A stretch of 64,000 nt of DNA from Isoetes taiwanensis (lineage: Eukaryota > Streptophyta > Lycopodiopsida > Isoetales > Isoetaceae). The notes beneath the pieces were generated by a model, which saw only the letters and a list, made by a program, of their open reading frames with translations, made no database searches and had not been told where the DNA came from. A program made the translations under genes and the position numbers. Positions 45,335-56,353 of the stretch are shown one piece after another. The stretch lies in contig JAJEKV010000090.1 of NCBI GenBank assembly GCA_021234155.1, positions 2,596,479 to 2,660,478 on the forward strand. Direction: 5' to 3'. The number at the start of each line of letters is the position of its first letter. The stretch's first letter is position 1.

Positions 45335-46083
45335 CATGGAAAACATTAGTGGCTATTAATAGCCAAATGGCGATTTTTTAGGGGGTCTAGACAATTTTTG
45401 CGGCGAATTTTATGAAGAGAGACTTCTTTTAAAAAAATAAAAAATAGCCATAGCTAAAATAAGTATTCCACTATTTTTTTAGGATTAGCCAAACTATTTT
45501 CCCCCTTTTCCTTAAGAAAAAGAGATTAGCCGTTCTTTATATTACAGTAATTACATATTAAATCATTAATAGCCAAACAAAAATGAATTCATGTTATGCA
45601 TTTCTATTACATATACCATATATGCATCTTCAAAAAGGAATTCTAAGAAATGGCCAATATCTCTCTAGATGCCCGAGTTGGTTGCATAATATCTTCCCTC
45701 AAGGGTTAGAGATAAGTGCAATTTGATCACCATATCTAGAAGTTGTCATTGCATTGAATATTATTCAGATCATGGATATTATAAGCTATGTTGTGAGCTT
45801 TTATTTAAAGATTTTTAATATTATTGTATATTTCTTGATTGTTGATTATTATTTGTAATTGTAGCACATAAATCTAAAGCTACAGAATTTACATTTTTTG
45901 CTTTTTCCAGTTAGAAAAAAAAGTCAAGAGAAAGTTGATAGTACTTAATTCAAACGTTTCGCCAAGTCAAGTACGGTAATAATAACTTTAGCCAAATGTA
46001 TATCATAAAGTACTATAAAATTTTGAAAAATAGCCAAACTATTTTTTATGCAAAAATATATAGCATGCTTAATTTTTTCCCTG
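45335..46083. mobile_element. Non-autonomous hAT-like element in the L1
   Basis: A 749-bp AT-rich insertion with imperfect terminal inverted repeats: the left end is CATGGAAAACATTAG and the right end, reversed, is CAGGGAAAAAATTAA. It is flanked by the 8-bp duplication GGTGACGT. CAGGG-type ends plus an 8-bp TSD are the hAT signature. It contains no ORF, and internal copies of tagccaaactatttt occur near both ends. Removing it with one TSD copy rejoins the L1 RT in frame. Its absence of coding means it was moved by a transposase supplied elsewhere. Confidence 0.8.
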
Positions 46084-46091
46084 GGTGACGT
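46084..46091. repeat. 8-bp target-site duplication, right copy
   Basis: GGTGACGT, identical to 45327-45334. Confidence 0.8.
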
Positions 46092-47169
46092 GAGTCGGAA
46101 GGGGCTCATCTAATAACCAAATAGCTGCACATTTGCCCCAATTGAGAAAACACCGTGATGCGATAGAGAAAGAATCCAGTAACTGCTTCGCATTCAAGAG
46201 ATTATCTTCCGAGGCTTCTAAGAACAAAAAAGTATCATCAGCATATTGATTACAAATTTGCTGCGATCCATCTGACATTTGTAGCCCTGTTATAACCCTA
46301 TCTTTCACTGCTGCAAGTAGCACCTGAGATAGTCCTTCTGCAACAATGTTAAAAAGGAAAGGCGCCAGAGGGCATCCTTGTCTAATACCACTGCTTATGT
46401 TGAAAATAGGTGAGGTCTCTCCCAAAACTAATACAGATGCACACGATGATTTCAATAGCTTTGCCACAGTACTGGTAAACTCCTGTCCACAGCCAAAAGC
46501 AAGCAACATCTTGTCCAAAAAGGACCAGCTCACACTGTCATATGCCTTCTTAAAGTCAAGTTTTAGATAAAGCACCTTTTGACGTGTCTTTCTTGCCCAA
46601 TGTACGCCTTCAAAAGCAGCCGCAATATTACTGAGAATACTTCTGCCTGGAATAAATCCTGACTGAACATCGGATATGTGATCCACCAGAATAGGTTTTA
46701 TTTTTTCCGCATAACCTTTTGCTAGGATTTTGTAAAAGGTTGATAACAGAGTAATTGGTCTCCAATCCCCTATGGATTTTGGTTCTTTCACCTTTGGGAT
46801 TAGGGTGATACAACCAGTGTTTAATTTGCTATCAAGTTTATCTGCATGTAGAAAGTCCTGATAAGCATTGTACACAAGAGGTTGTACCCATTTCCAGTAT
46901 TCTTGAAAGAATTCTGCTGGAATGCCATCTAGACCCGGACATTTATTTTTAGCTAGAGAGCAAACGGCCTTATGCAACTCTTCAACAGATAACGGTTGTC
47001 CTAGCTGTTCCCTTTGCGTAGCAGATACCTTAGATACAACTTTTGAGAGAATTAACTCCTCAAAGCAATCTTGAAAATATATATTCTTCTTCTTGAAAAA
47101 ATCTTCAAAATGTTTAGAGACAAACTCCTCTACCTGCTGTGGGTTTCGAATAATGAGTCCATCATCTCC
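46092..47169 (-). pseudogene. L1 reverse transcriptase
   Basis: It continues in the endonuclease frame after an in-frame TAG (47171-47173). Visible blocks are KNKCPGLDGIPAEFFQEYW, GCITLIPKVKEPKSIGDWRP, QSGFIPGRSILSNIAAAFE, YLKLDFKKAYDSVSWSFLD, SGIRQGCPLAPFLFNIVAEG and NQYADDTFLFLEAS (YADD at 46234-46245). All RT catalytic residues are present. The coding is cut at 46084 by the hAT-like insertion. Confidence 0.9.
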
Positions 47170-48078
47170 CTATACTGAGGATAATATGGCTGCTTGTTTC
47201 CTCTGCTTTGCTACTCTAAAAAAGAAACCTGTGCATTTGTCACCTTCCTTGATCCATGTCAATCCTGCCTTAGTCCTTGCTTGTTGTATTTTGATTTGTT
47301 CTAGTCTCTTAATTTCCTCTAGAACTATCTTTTCCCTTTCGCCTGTGCTAGTGCCATTTCTTTTAAGTTCTGTCAATTCTTTGTAAAGTGATTCCAACAA
47401 AGCATTTTCTTGGGCTACTTTGTTACGACCCCAAGCCTTAGCAAATTTTTTTATTGCTGCCAGAGCTGCAATTATTGCTTCCATTCCCTGTTTATTTCTG
47501 CTAGCCGCTGTCCAAATCTGCTTACATTGAACTTTAAAATCTGCATCTTTAAGAAATCTGGTGTTCAACTTGAAGACTGTCTTTAGCAGTTTAGAAGTGT
47601 TAACTCTAGAAGAGCATATAATCTGCGGGTTGTGATCCGAAATAGAATTCTTTAAGAAATTATGACGGTAAAGTGACATGTTCTCTTGCAAGAACTTAGA
47701 GTTTACATAGCACCTATCATGCCGTGCATATGCCCTACCATCTCCAATCCAACCATTACACCACGTGAAACCTGGGTCTCCCTGTAGTTCATTAAGCATG
47801 CTCAGCCACTGTTCCCTTTCAAATCCATGCACAACCTCGATCCTGCTCCCATATCTGTCACTAATAGTTTCCACCATATTAAAGTCTCCAACCATAATCC
47901 ACCGTATATCTCTATCAAAGTTTTTCAGTTTGTTCTTCACACTGGCCCACATGGAAGCTCTTTGCCTGGCTTGATTATGTGCATAGATATTTATTACTCC
48001 CCATTTTTTACCATGAGCGTACCAGGTTACTATTGCGCACCTCCCAAAATGATCTGTATATGTCGACAAAAGATTCAA
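47170..48078 (-). pseudogene. L1 endonuclease, C-terminal part
   Basis: 302 codons are open. The apurinic-type endonuclease blocks GVINIYAHNQARQRASMW, WIMVGDFNMVETISDR, DPGFTWCNGWIGDGRAYARH and DRCYVNSKFL are visible, with SISDHNPQIICS as the final catalytic SDH block. The helical linker to RT (TKAGLTWIKEGDKCTGFFFR) ends at the TAG at 47171-47173. The N-terminal start of the domain lies beyond the gypsy insertion, at 51650-51722. Confidence 0.85.
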
Positions 48079-48238
48079 CTGTTATCTCCATGCAATAAAA
48101 GTTCCCGCACTAGAGCTGCCACTAGACGACATGATGCCCATATAATCTTTTCCTAGTATGTTAAGCAGAACCCCAATTTCTTCCTTCTTACATTTATGCT
48201 CCTGTAAACAAACAATATCTGGAGAAAGTTTTTTCAAT

Positions 48239-48243
48239 GCTAG
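48239..48243. repeat. 5-bp TSD of the gypsy element, left copy
   Basis: GCTAG, repeated at 51645-51649. Confidence 0.85.
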
Positions 48244-48445
48244 TGCTATATGCCAAGGACGTGTCTTTGGGCCTTTGGTCCAAAGAGGGCTTTTGGGTCC
48301 AAAGAGGGCCTTTGGTCCAAAGAAGGACCAAAGGGGGCGTGCACGCTATATAGTAGCTCAGGGGAGAGCTCTGGGGCAGCTGTGTCATAGCTGAGGGCTC
48401 ATGGTTGGGTGGTGAGATAGCGTGCCACGTCAAGAGTCCATTTTA
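48244..48445 (+). repeat. Gypsy 5' LTR
   Basis: It starts TGCTATATGCC and ends CCATTTTA (a TG...TA rather than TG...CA end). Inside are tandem variants of ttggtccaaagagggc and a TATA-like ctatatag. It is nearly identical to 51445-51644. Confidence 0.9.
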
Positions 48446-48446
48446 G

Positions 48447-48458
48447 TGGTATCAGAGC
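48447..48458 (+). other. Primer-binding site (tRNA-iMet type)
   Basis: TGGTATCAGAGC matches the 3' end of plant initiator tRNA-Met in complement; it lies one base after the LTR. Confidence 0.9.
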
Positions 48459-48468
48459 AACAAGTTTC

Positions 48469-50210
48469 GATGGCCGGTTCCCCATTAAATGAGCGTCAAA
48501 CAATCTTTTTGCATTATTTTGATGATGTCTTTTCAAATGAAATTCCACAAACTTTGCCACCCCAACGTTTGGAGGACCACAGGATTGATCTTCTTCCTGG
48601 GAAAGAACCTCCTAATCAAGCTCCTTATCGGAGAATGCATGGCCCACAAGTTGAGATTAGGCGCCAGCTTGATGAGTTACTTCAAGCTGGATTGATCCGC
48701 CATAGTTCTTCACCTTTTGGTGCTCCTGTCTTGTTGGTTAAGAAAAAAGATAATTCCTGGCGCATGTGTATAGATTATCGCGCTTTGAATAAGATAACCA
48801 TAAAGAATCGGTTTCCTATACCAAGGGCGGATGATTTGTTTGATCAACTCCAAGGTGCCACAGTTTTTAGCCGTCTTGATCTTAAGTTAGGGTATTGGCA
48901 ACTTAAGGTTGCGCCTGAAGATGTTCATAAGACTGCTTTTAGGACAACCTTTGGACATTATGAGTTTTTGGTCATGCCATTTGGACTTACAAATGCGCCA
49001 GCTTCTTTTGCGAGGCTAATGGGGCGAATATTTGAAGATGTGCATGGCGTTTATGTTGTCGTGTTCTTTGATGACATATTGGTTTTTAGTAAGTCCGAGG
49101 AAGATCATTACTTGCATTTACGGGAGGTTTTCCGTCGGTTGAGGGAAGAGTCTATTACTCTTAATCCTAAGAATCGTATCTTTTTCCAATCGGAAATTGA
49201 ATATTTGGGTCATATTGTTTGCGCTGAGGGTCTTAAAGTTGATCCCAGTAAGGTACAAGCAATTGTGGATTGGCCTGTACCTACTTCAGTTGCTGCATTG
49301 CGTTCTTTTCTGGGCTTATGCAGTTATTATAGGAAGTTTGTACAGAATTTTGCTCGTTTAGCTTCAGATTTATATTTGTTGCTACGAAAAGATGTTCCTT
49401 TCCAATGGAATCATAATCATCAGTTTGCTTTCCAAGTTTTAAAGGATGCCATGGTTAATCCTCATGTTCTGTGTTTGCCAAAGTTTGGTCTACCTTTCTT
49501 GTTATGTGTTGATGCAAGTGGTGTGGCTTTGGGCGCGGTTTTGATGCAGGATGGTCATCCTATTGCTTATGACAGTCGGAAGTTTTCTGACACGGAAAGT
49601 AGATATAGTGTTTATGATAAGGAATTTCTGGCTGTCATTCATGCTTTGAAAGTGTGGCGACATTATCTTATAGGGTCAACAGTCCATATTTTGACTAACC
49701 ACCAAAGCATTAGGCACATTGTTTCACAGAAAACATTATCGGAAAGGCAGTTGAAATGGGTTGCTTTTATGCAGCAATATGATTTCTCAGTGGATTATCG
49801 TCCTGGTAAAGAGAATGTTGTAGCTGATGCTTTAAGTAGACGTTATGCAGTTTGTTCTCTTTCTATAGCACAATCCAACCATTTGGAGGGAATGAAGCCA
49901 TTGTATGCCACTGACCCTGATTATAAGGATATTTGCTTGTTAGCTCAAAGTGGCAATGCATATGGATATAAGATCGTTAATGGGTTCTTGTATAAAGGTC
50001 CAAAGCTATGCATTGTGCGGAACTTTCGGTCACTTATTCTTAGAGAAGTCCATGATGCACCTACTGCGGGTCATCGGGGCGTGGGGGCAACTTTGGCAAA
50101 GCTTGAACCATACTTTATTTGGCTTGGATTGCGGAGAGATGTTTTGGTTCATATTCGGCATTGTGTTACTTGTCAACGGATAAAGAAAGCGAACAAGAAC
50201 ATGGTGTTCC
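48469..50210 (+). pseudogene. Gypsy pol: RT, RNase H and start of integrase
   Basis: An ATG at 48469 opens the frame directly into RT: HRIDLLPGKEPPNQAPYR, WRMCIDYRALNKITIKNRFP, FSRLDLKLGYWQLKV, FGLTNAPASFARLMG and VVFFDDILVFSK (catalytic DD near 49070). RNase H follows with LLCVDASGVALGAVL, YDKEFLAVIHALKVW, HILTNHQSIRH and ADALSR; the third acidic residue is Asn in TNHQS (codon 49697-49699), where Asp is normal. The integrase zinc segment (REVHDAPTAGHRGVGATLAK, CVTCQRIKKANK) ends in a frameshift near 50200. There is no gag or protease upstream. Confidence 0.9.
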
Positions 50211-51373
50211 TTTATCCTTGCCTATTCCGGAGGCAAAGTGGGAACATATCACTATGGATTTTATTGTTGGTCTTCCTCCCAGTTCTCGCAAGAACACTGT
50301 CATTTGGACAATTGTTGATTGTTTAACTAAGCACGCTCATTTTATTCCTTGTTCGGATAAGTTGACGGCTTATAGTGCGGCTACGCTCTTTATCAAAGAG
50401 ATATTTAGGCTACATGGGTTGCCAAAGATTATTATATCTGATCGTGATGCAAAGTTTACTAGTAAATTCTGGAAGGCATTGTTTATGCAATTGGGGACAG
50501 AGTTAAGGTTCTCCACTGCGTTTCACCTTAAACCGATGGACAATCCGAGGTGGTAAATAAAGTTATTTGTTCCATCTTAAGGGGGTTTGTCAATGAACAT
50601 CAAGGTCGTTGGGAAGAGTATTTGCCTATTGCTGAATTTGTGTATAATAATACCTATCGGTCTACCATAAAGATGACCCCTTTTTTTGGCGGTCTATGGT
50701 AAACTTTGTATGGAGCCACTCTTTTCGAGTGTGTGAGGATGTTCATTGGCCGATGATTTGGTTATTGAGCATAAGGATCTCATAGACTTGCTTCAAGCTT
50801 CGTATTCGAGATGCTCAAGCATCTTTTGCAAATAAATCATCTAAGTTCGCGGCAACCAATGGTTTTTAAGGAAGGAGATTGGGTATGGATGAGGATCCAT
50901 AAAGGCCACTTTAAGAAAGATCTTGCGCAAAGAAGGATCTTAAGTTGGCACCCCGTTTCCATGGACCATTTCAAGTTATTAAAGTGGTCAATGAGAATGC
51001 ATATCAATTAAGATTGCCTCAAGGTTGGAAAATGCATGATGTAGTGAATGTTTCATTCCTAAAGGCTTATCATGGTAAGGAGTTACCTCAACTTGGGAGG
51101 TTAACTGAGCCAGAATTGATTGATGATTCCGAAGTTCTAGAGCCGGAAACAATTTTGGCGGATAAATCCACTAGTGGTTCAAGACAATACTTGGTTAAGT
51201 TCGCTCACAAACCTTTGGAGGACGCTTCATGGGTGCGTGGCAATGTTTTAGAAGCTTATCCGGATATTCTTAGGGAATATAAAGATCGGAAAGCAAAGGA
51301 AGCTGAGAGACAAGAGGAAGTCCAAGCACAGGCTTCTACTAGCCGGCCTAAGCGAGGGCCAAGGAAGGATTAG
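50210..51373 (+). pseudogene. Gypsy integrase core and chromodomain-like end, frameshifted
   Basis: After the first shift the core reads WEHITMDFIVGLPPSSRKN, TIVDCLTKHAHF and ISDRDAKFTSKFW, so both Asp residues are kept. A one-base loss near 50530, just before the Glu block, throws it out of frame and yields a stop at 50554. Coding is recognisable again at 50811-51011 and 50945-51373: APRFHGPFQVIKVVNENAYQ, VNVSFLKAYHG, then YLVKFAHKPLEDASWVRGN and LEAYPDILREYKD, a chromodomain-like C-terminus. The basic tail ends before the polypurine tract. Confidence 0.85.
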
Positions 51374-51430
51374 GCTCGGATGGCTAAAGGTATTTAGACA
51401 CCCTTTTGCAGCAGAGGACTGCTGCAATGT

Positions 51431-51444
51431 CAAGAGGGGGGGAA
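51431..51444 (+). other. Polypurine tract
   Basis: caagagggggggaa immediately precedes the 3' LTR, as expected for plus-strand priming. Confidence 0.85.
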
Positions 51445-51644
51445 TGCTATATGCCAAGGACGTGTCTTGGGCTTTGGTCCAAAGAGGGCTTTTGGGTCCA
51501 AAGAGGGCCTTTGGTCCAAAGAAGGACCAAAGGGGGCGTGCACGCTATATAGTAGCTCGGGGGAGAGCTCTGGGGCAGCTGTGTCATAGCTGAGGGCTCG
51601 TGGTTGGGTGATGAGATAGCGTGCCACGTCAAGAGTCCATTTTA
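51445..51644 (+). repeat. Gypsy 3' LTR
   Basis: It differs from the 5' LTR by two missing single bases near the start and by three transitions. It is followed by the second TSD copy, GCTAG (51645-51649). Confidence 0.9.
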
Positions 51645-51722
51645 GCTAGAGAAAGCCTACTGCCTTTGGCCTCAGAGGATTTTACTCCCCTGATGTTCCA
51701 GCTAAGGATTTTATGTTCCATT
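51645..51722 (-). pseudogene. L1 endonuclease N-terminus (ORF2 start)
   Basis: On the minus strand MEHKILSWNIRGVKSSEAKG starts at 51722, the universal SWNIRG opening of L1 endonuclease. It runs into the gypsy TSD and resumes at 48243 in the same frame. Confidence 0.85.
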
Positions 51723-53600
51723 AGAAAATATATTCGATTGATTGAGTGATGTCGTCTCAAAGCGTTGATCTCCCAATCTTGGTATAACTCTCTTTTTCCT
51801 TGGCATTCCATCCACAGAATTCTCAATATTTTCATCCATTGGTAAATCTGCCCATCTGTTATTATGTACTGGAAACTGCTCATTGACAGCTTGATATTCT
51901 ATTGCCATATACTCAGTTAGTGCTTCCTCGTTATGATTCTCTGTTGCTTGAACATTGGAACAGTTATGGCCTGTGGATTTTTTTGTGTTATCTCCCGAAT
52001 TAGGTAATCTCTTTCGTATCTGATTTTTAAGCCTGCCGTGCTGTACCATGGCCCATCCATCCTCGTTCACCTGTTCCTTTCTATTATCTATGTTTTCCCC
52101 TCGTTCTAGCTTCTTGTCCAATTCTAGATTACCTTTAGAGGGTAAATTAATTTCACATTCCATTTCGCCTGAGTTTAAATTACCTTTCTCTTTTTTTCCC
52201 CCATTTAGCTCTATTTCCTTTTAACCTGCTACCTTGACATTGTCTTGCAGTTTTGTCGCCTTTTCTCCTGCTACTTTGGCGTTACCTTGTGATTCTCTCC
52301 GGGACACAAAACAATCTTCCAGACCCTTAATTTCCATTGTGGGAAACATTCTTCTAATCTCCCACCCGTTTAAGAGTCTTAACTTGAGCAGTGAGTAGTA
52401 CGTCCCACTTTGCACAAGAGTGAACTGTGGAATACCCTCTGCTGCTGTAATACCCACACAGATTCTTGGCCCTTTTGCGATCGAGTGAGTTATGTATGTG
52501 CCCAAATTCTTTGCTATGGCAATTAAAAATTCCGAGTCAAGCATATCCATTGGAAGCTGTTCTATCTCAAGCCAGCAGGGAAGTTTAACAGCTGACAGTT
52601 TATCTGGGGTAAAACCTGGAGAATAGTACTGGTACAACACAAACTCCCCCGCAAAGCGATCTACTCCTCTGGAGACTATATTTTCCACTGCTTTCTCATC
52701 ATCAAATAATATTAGGAAAACGTTGCTCCCAATAGCTTTGATGCTTTAAAATTGCGGCATATTTAAAGCATCGAGATGCCTGGTAAGCCAATTTTGTAGC
52801 TTCATGTAGTCCAGAAATCCTCCGGTAAAAAACCCCACCACTGCCTTAGAGATTAGATTTTCCATATTCTTAATATGTCTCGAATGGTTTATCTCTGTTA
52901 CTTTAATATTGCACCGTTCTGGCTTGAGGCCTGCTGATTGAAGAAGTTGTTCTAGATTGGTAGATGAGTTTTTAAAGGAGAGAGAGTTCAAGGCTTCTTC
53001 TACTCTGCCACTACGGAATTCATTTGGGACTCCTTTCTTAATCCTTCAGAGAACCTGGGTCTTATAATTCTTTCTATAGTATTACCCTGTTTCCACGAGT
53101 TAGATTTTTTAACTTCATTATTGTTCACAGCGGGTTTCAAATTTCCACAGTTATTCAGCTCCTCTTGCTTACCATCAGAACTAAGATCTACTATTATAGG
53201 CTCCGGAATAGAATTAGATGGGATGCTTACCGCTTTTTTTCCTTTGCCAAACATCTGGTCTGTCACTTCCAGTTCAGTTCCTTCTCTTGTTCTCAAGCCA
53301 TGTCTCACTGAATCCACCTCTTCCTGTCCCTGCAAACCCCAGACGGCGCTGCAACCCCCTTCTGTTTCTTTTATGGTGCTGCCATGGTTTTCCCCTTTGC
53401 CCACTCCAATATTTTCCTGTTTGCCCTGTCTGGACAGATTCGTCCAAAGCCCCCGATTCGTTGTTGCTAGATGCTGCCAGGTTACTGCCGGCCGAACTAT
53501 CTGCTCTGATACCTGAGGGAGGCCCTGGGCCTCCGATTTTTCCTGCTGGGTTACCATTCCCAGTTGCCGCAGATGCGGCCGCCCTGTTTGCCGGCTTGCT
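51711..53600 (-). pseudogene. L1 ORF1 (DUF4283-like), frameshifted
   Basis: Minus-strand segments lie in order: 53843/53557-53000 (Gln/Ser/Gly-rich N-terminus), 52991-52746 (LLQSAGLKPERCNIKVTEIN), 52688-52221 (VKLPCWLEIEQLPMDMLDSE and IAKNLGTYITHSIAKGPRIC, with NGWEIRRMFPTMEIKGLEDC; a DUF4283-like RNA-binding part as in plant L1 ORF1) and 52163-51711 (polar C-terminus). At least three frameshifts separate them. No complete CCHC knuckle was seen. Confidence 0.65.
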
Positions 53601-53639
53601 CGTCGCCGATTGCTCAGACCACATAGGAACTCCTGCCTC

Positions 53640-54476
53640 GGCAGAGACTTGGAGCCACGTCAAAGCGGGAGTGGAGGCTAACAGTGCTCGTATTGAGGCT
53701 AACAGTGCCCGCCTGGCTGGCATGGCAGTGGAGATGGAGTCCTCGGCATCCCATGTGCTCAAAAGGCAAATCGGGGTCGAGAAAGAACCGCATCGCAGTG
53801 CGGAGACCGACGCCGCATGTGGAAGATGGCCTTGGCCTTGCACACGCCGGCGGCAACATGCCGGCGAGGTCGCCGGGGACGGGCAGGAGCCGCCCCAGAC
53901 TCGCGGTTCATCACTCTGGACACCATGACACAGGAGAGGGAGCGAGCAATGCAGGAGACGATGGTCACGGTGTCTCGGCTTCAGTCAGAGGTGGAGGCAG
54001 CCACCACCATGGCACGGGGAGCGCAGGCTGCTCTTGCAGATAGCCGAACCACTGCCGGGATCTTGTGTAAGATCGAACAAGAAGCCCGACCCTCGGCGCC
54101 CGTGTCTTGGGGGCTCGAGCGCGCGCCGCTACTCGAGCACGGAGCTCCGGGGTTCGCGGGCAACCATCCGCAGGAGGCGGGGTCCCCTGGGAGGTTCATA
54201 GTCACCAGTGGCGGTCGGAGGCGGGGAGATGGCCAAGGCGGCCGAGGGCCCTACAAGAGCCGTGGCTCCCCGGACTTCACAGGGGCGAGAACACGGCCGT
54301 ATCGCTATCCCCGCTACGCCCACGCCGGCCTCACGCCCAAGACGCCCCGCCTTCGTTGCCCGCCCTCCGGCCACTCCCGCCATCCCGCCCACACTTTCGT
54401 CCCGCCATCCCGGCCACCACCACCACCCCCGGCCACGGGACCCGGCCCTCGCCCACCTTTGACCTTGAGGCCTTGA
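53640..54476 (+). pseudogene. LINE ORF1-like region, coiled coil
   Basis: One frame gives VEANSARIEANSARLAGMAV and another ITLDTMTQERERAMQETMVT then SRLQSEVEAATTMARGAQAA, both heptad-like, followed by a Pro/Arg/Gly-rich end. This fits the coiled-coil ORF1 of this LINE type but the frame is broken. No RRM-like block could be confirmed. Confidence 0.4.
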
Positions 54477-55076
54477 GAACTCTAGGGGCGGTGGCGGAGA
54501 GGCCACAATCGGTAGTTCGAGGCATGCCGAAACGGCAGGGGAGAGTCTCGCCCACAACATCCGAACACACATTCTCGATCGGATGACATTCGAGGGCAGT
54601 TCATTTTTCGAAAGCAGCGATCATGGGGCTCGGCCCGGTCGTAAATGCCGCATTGTCATATTCACGGTTGCGGATGCAGTCGCGTGATGCCATATTGCGC
54701 CCGGGGCGGATGTTGAAGGGCACATCCACATGCGTGGGCCGGGACCTCACACCCGATGCAGCGGGAGGCACGCTTGGGGCTTGTCTTGGTCGGAGGCATT
54801 CGCCACCGGGGGTGCGGGGATTGGTTGGCGGGATGCACATTTTTCCGGAGCGGCACCTTACTGCTGCGCAACCCCAACCGCAAGCGGTACCTGCACGCTG
54901 CCCCGCTTCGCTTCTCCTACCCGGCCCCCCTTCTCTGCTCCTACTCCTGCTCCCTCACGGCCCACGCCCCCTCGGCCCACATCTTTGCCTCGCTCCATCT
55001 ACTTCTCACTCGACCTCTGCTTCCCGTCCTCCCCGCGACTCAGTGCAAGATACCATCCCTGGCCGACAAATAGGAA

Positions 55077-55372
55077 TTGTGTCTCGGGTGGTCTCATGGA
55101 ATTGTCGAGGCTTCCCTTGGCGAAGGGGGGGATCACGAACTCCGTGGCGTACCGATATGGATCTCATCTTTCTCATGGAGACATGGGAGCATCTGCCGAG
55201 CACACCGGGCTACCTCATCCGTAGGGTTACCAACATTTCTGGTCTTCAATACAATACGGGACATAGGGGTCATGGTGGAGTGGTTTTGCTACTACCGGAC
55301 AACCTTGGCACATTCGGTTACCCTCAGGAAGACGCATTGACACAACCGGTACTTGTGGGTTCGTGTGCATAA
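55077..55372 (+). pseudogene. LINE endonuclease fragment
   Basis: SRVVSWNCRGFPWRRGGSRT, DLIFLMETWEHLPSTPGYLI and GHRGHGGVVLLL match the first endonuclease blocks of the 24-29-kb LINE (WNCTGYPW, CLVETWEH). The catalytic Glu (ETWEH) is present. The rest of the domain (55380-56100) is scattered over frames, for example VVLLGDFNAWTE-like sequence around 55530. Confidence 0.7.
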
Positions 55373-56353
55373 TACCGATGGCAACCCTCTTTTTCGGCGC
55401 TTTGTTATTTCCCCACGCAGACAAAGACCTTCTATCGCAGCCCACCCTCGATGCGGATAGGATGGACCCTTATGTCGATCTATATGATGACATCTGGCCA
55501 GCACCAAATAGTTGGGTAGGGTCGTCCTTCTTGGAGATTTCAATGCATGGACAGAGTAGAGCAGCCCATGCGACTTGACCCCCTGGGCCGACGATGTCCC
55601 GAAAGCAACGGCCCGCGAGGAAGGATGGATGCCGTGTCACTCGCTTTGGCGGCGGTTGCTCCCGCTATGTGGCATTTTTGACTTGATAATTTGCAATGGC
55701 CTTTTCACGGTGGTCCGATTCTCGCAAGTGCACATGCATGTGACAATCGTGGGGAGGATCTAGTGTGGTGGACTATGTGTTCAGAAGTTGCTAAGATATG
55801 CATCTCATCGGGCCGTTTAGGGTGGGGCAATGATACCGGGATGAGGAGGTCGACTGCATCACCTCCCACTTTATTTGGACCTGGTTTGGCAAGCCGCCAA
55901 CCCCCACTATGCCAGCCCCCGCCGCCGTCGGTTGAGACTAGATTATGAGCGTGCAGAGGACTACGCCGAGATGCTCATGGATGCCCTCCCGATGATGCAC
56001 CTCCACACTAGAGAAGCGTGCACGCACCGGGACCGACTTCGCTATTACGGATGCAATGGACAGTGCTTGGCAGATCACCCACCGCCGCCGCTTAGGGTCA
56101 CAGAATTCTCGCCAGAATCGATGGTTTGATGCGGAGTGTAAAGAACGCAAGCGGCAGCTTCCACATTCGATCGATCCAGTGGTACGTGCCAGGCCATAAC
56201 AATACCGCCCATCGAAGGACGGACAAAGGCGCCGGTACCTTGCTAGGCATCGTGGGGAGATGTTGACTGCTTGGACACTCATCCTCCCGAACCTTTTGGC
56301 GCAGAAGTGCTTCAAGGCCAGCCAGACCTGGCTGGGGACATCACACCCGGCAA

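Larger units (their letters stand above)
48244..51644 (+). mobile_element. Ty3/gypsy LTR retrotransposon lacking gag, nested in L1
   Basis: LTRs of 202 and 200 bp are flanked by the TSD GCTAG. A primer-binding site matching initiator tRNA-Met lies one base after the left LTR, and a polypurine tract just before the right LTR. The internal 3.0 kb codes RT, RNase H, integrase and a C-terminal chromodomain-like part, but there is no gag or protease: RT begins about 60 codons after the PBS. The LTRs differ by about three substitutions and two single-base indels, so the insertion is fairly recent. Frameshifts in integrase and a changed RNase H residue make it defective. Confidence 0.92.
43723..53600 (-). 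mobile_element. Near full-length L1 with two nested insertions
   Basis: A minus-strand plant L1. The 34-nt poly(T) at 43723-43756 is the poly(A) tail. Toward higher coordinates lie the C-terminal tail, zf-RVT, RT, endonuclease and an ORF1 with a DUF4283-like part, reaching about 53600. A 749-bp hAT-like element (45335-46083) interrupts the RT region and a gypsy element (48244-51644) interrupts the start of the endonuclease. In both cases removing the insert and one target-duplication copy restores the L1 frame. An in-frame TAG at 47171-47173 and several frameshifts inactivate it. The 5' end is fuzzy because a GC-rich LINE begins there. Confidence 0.9.

Noticed and set aside
53274-54570. Long GC-rich ORFs on the minus strand at 53.3-54.6 kb as genes
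   Set aside because: Partly L1 ORF1 N-terminus (below about 53600), otherwise antisense of the GC-rich LINE ORF1 region; high GC opens frames by chance.
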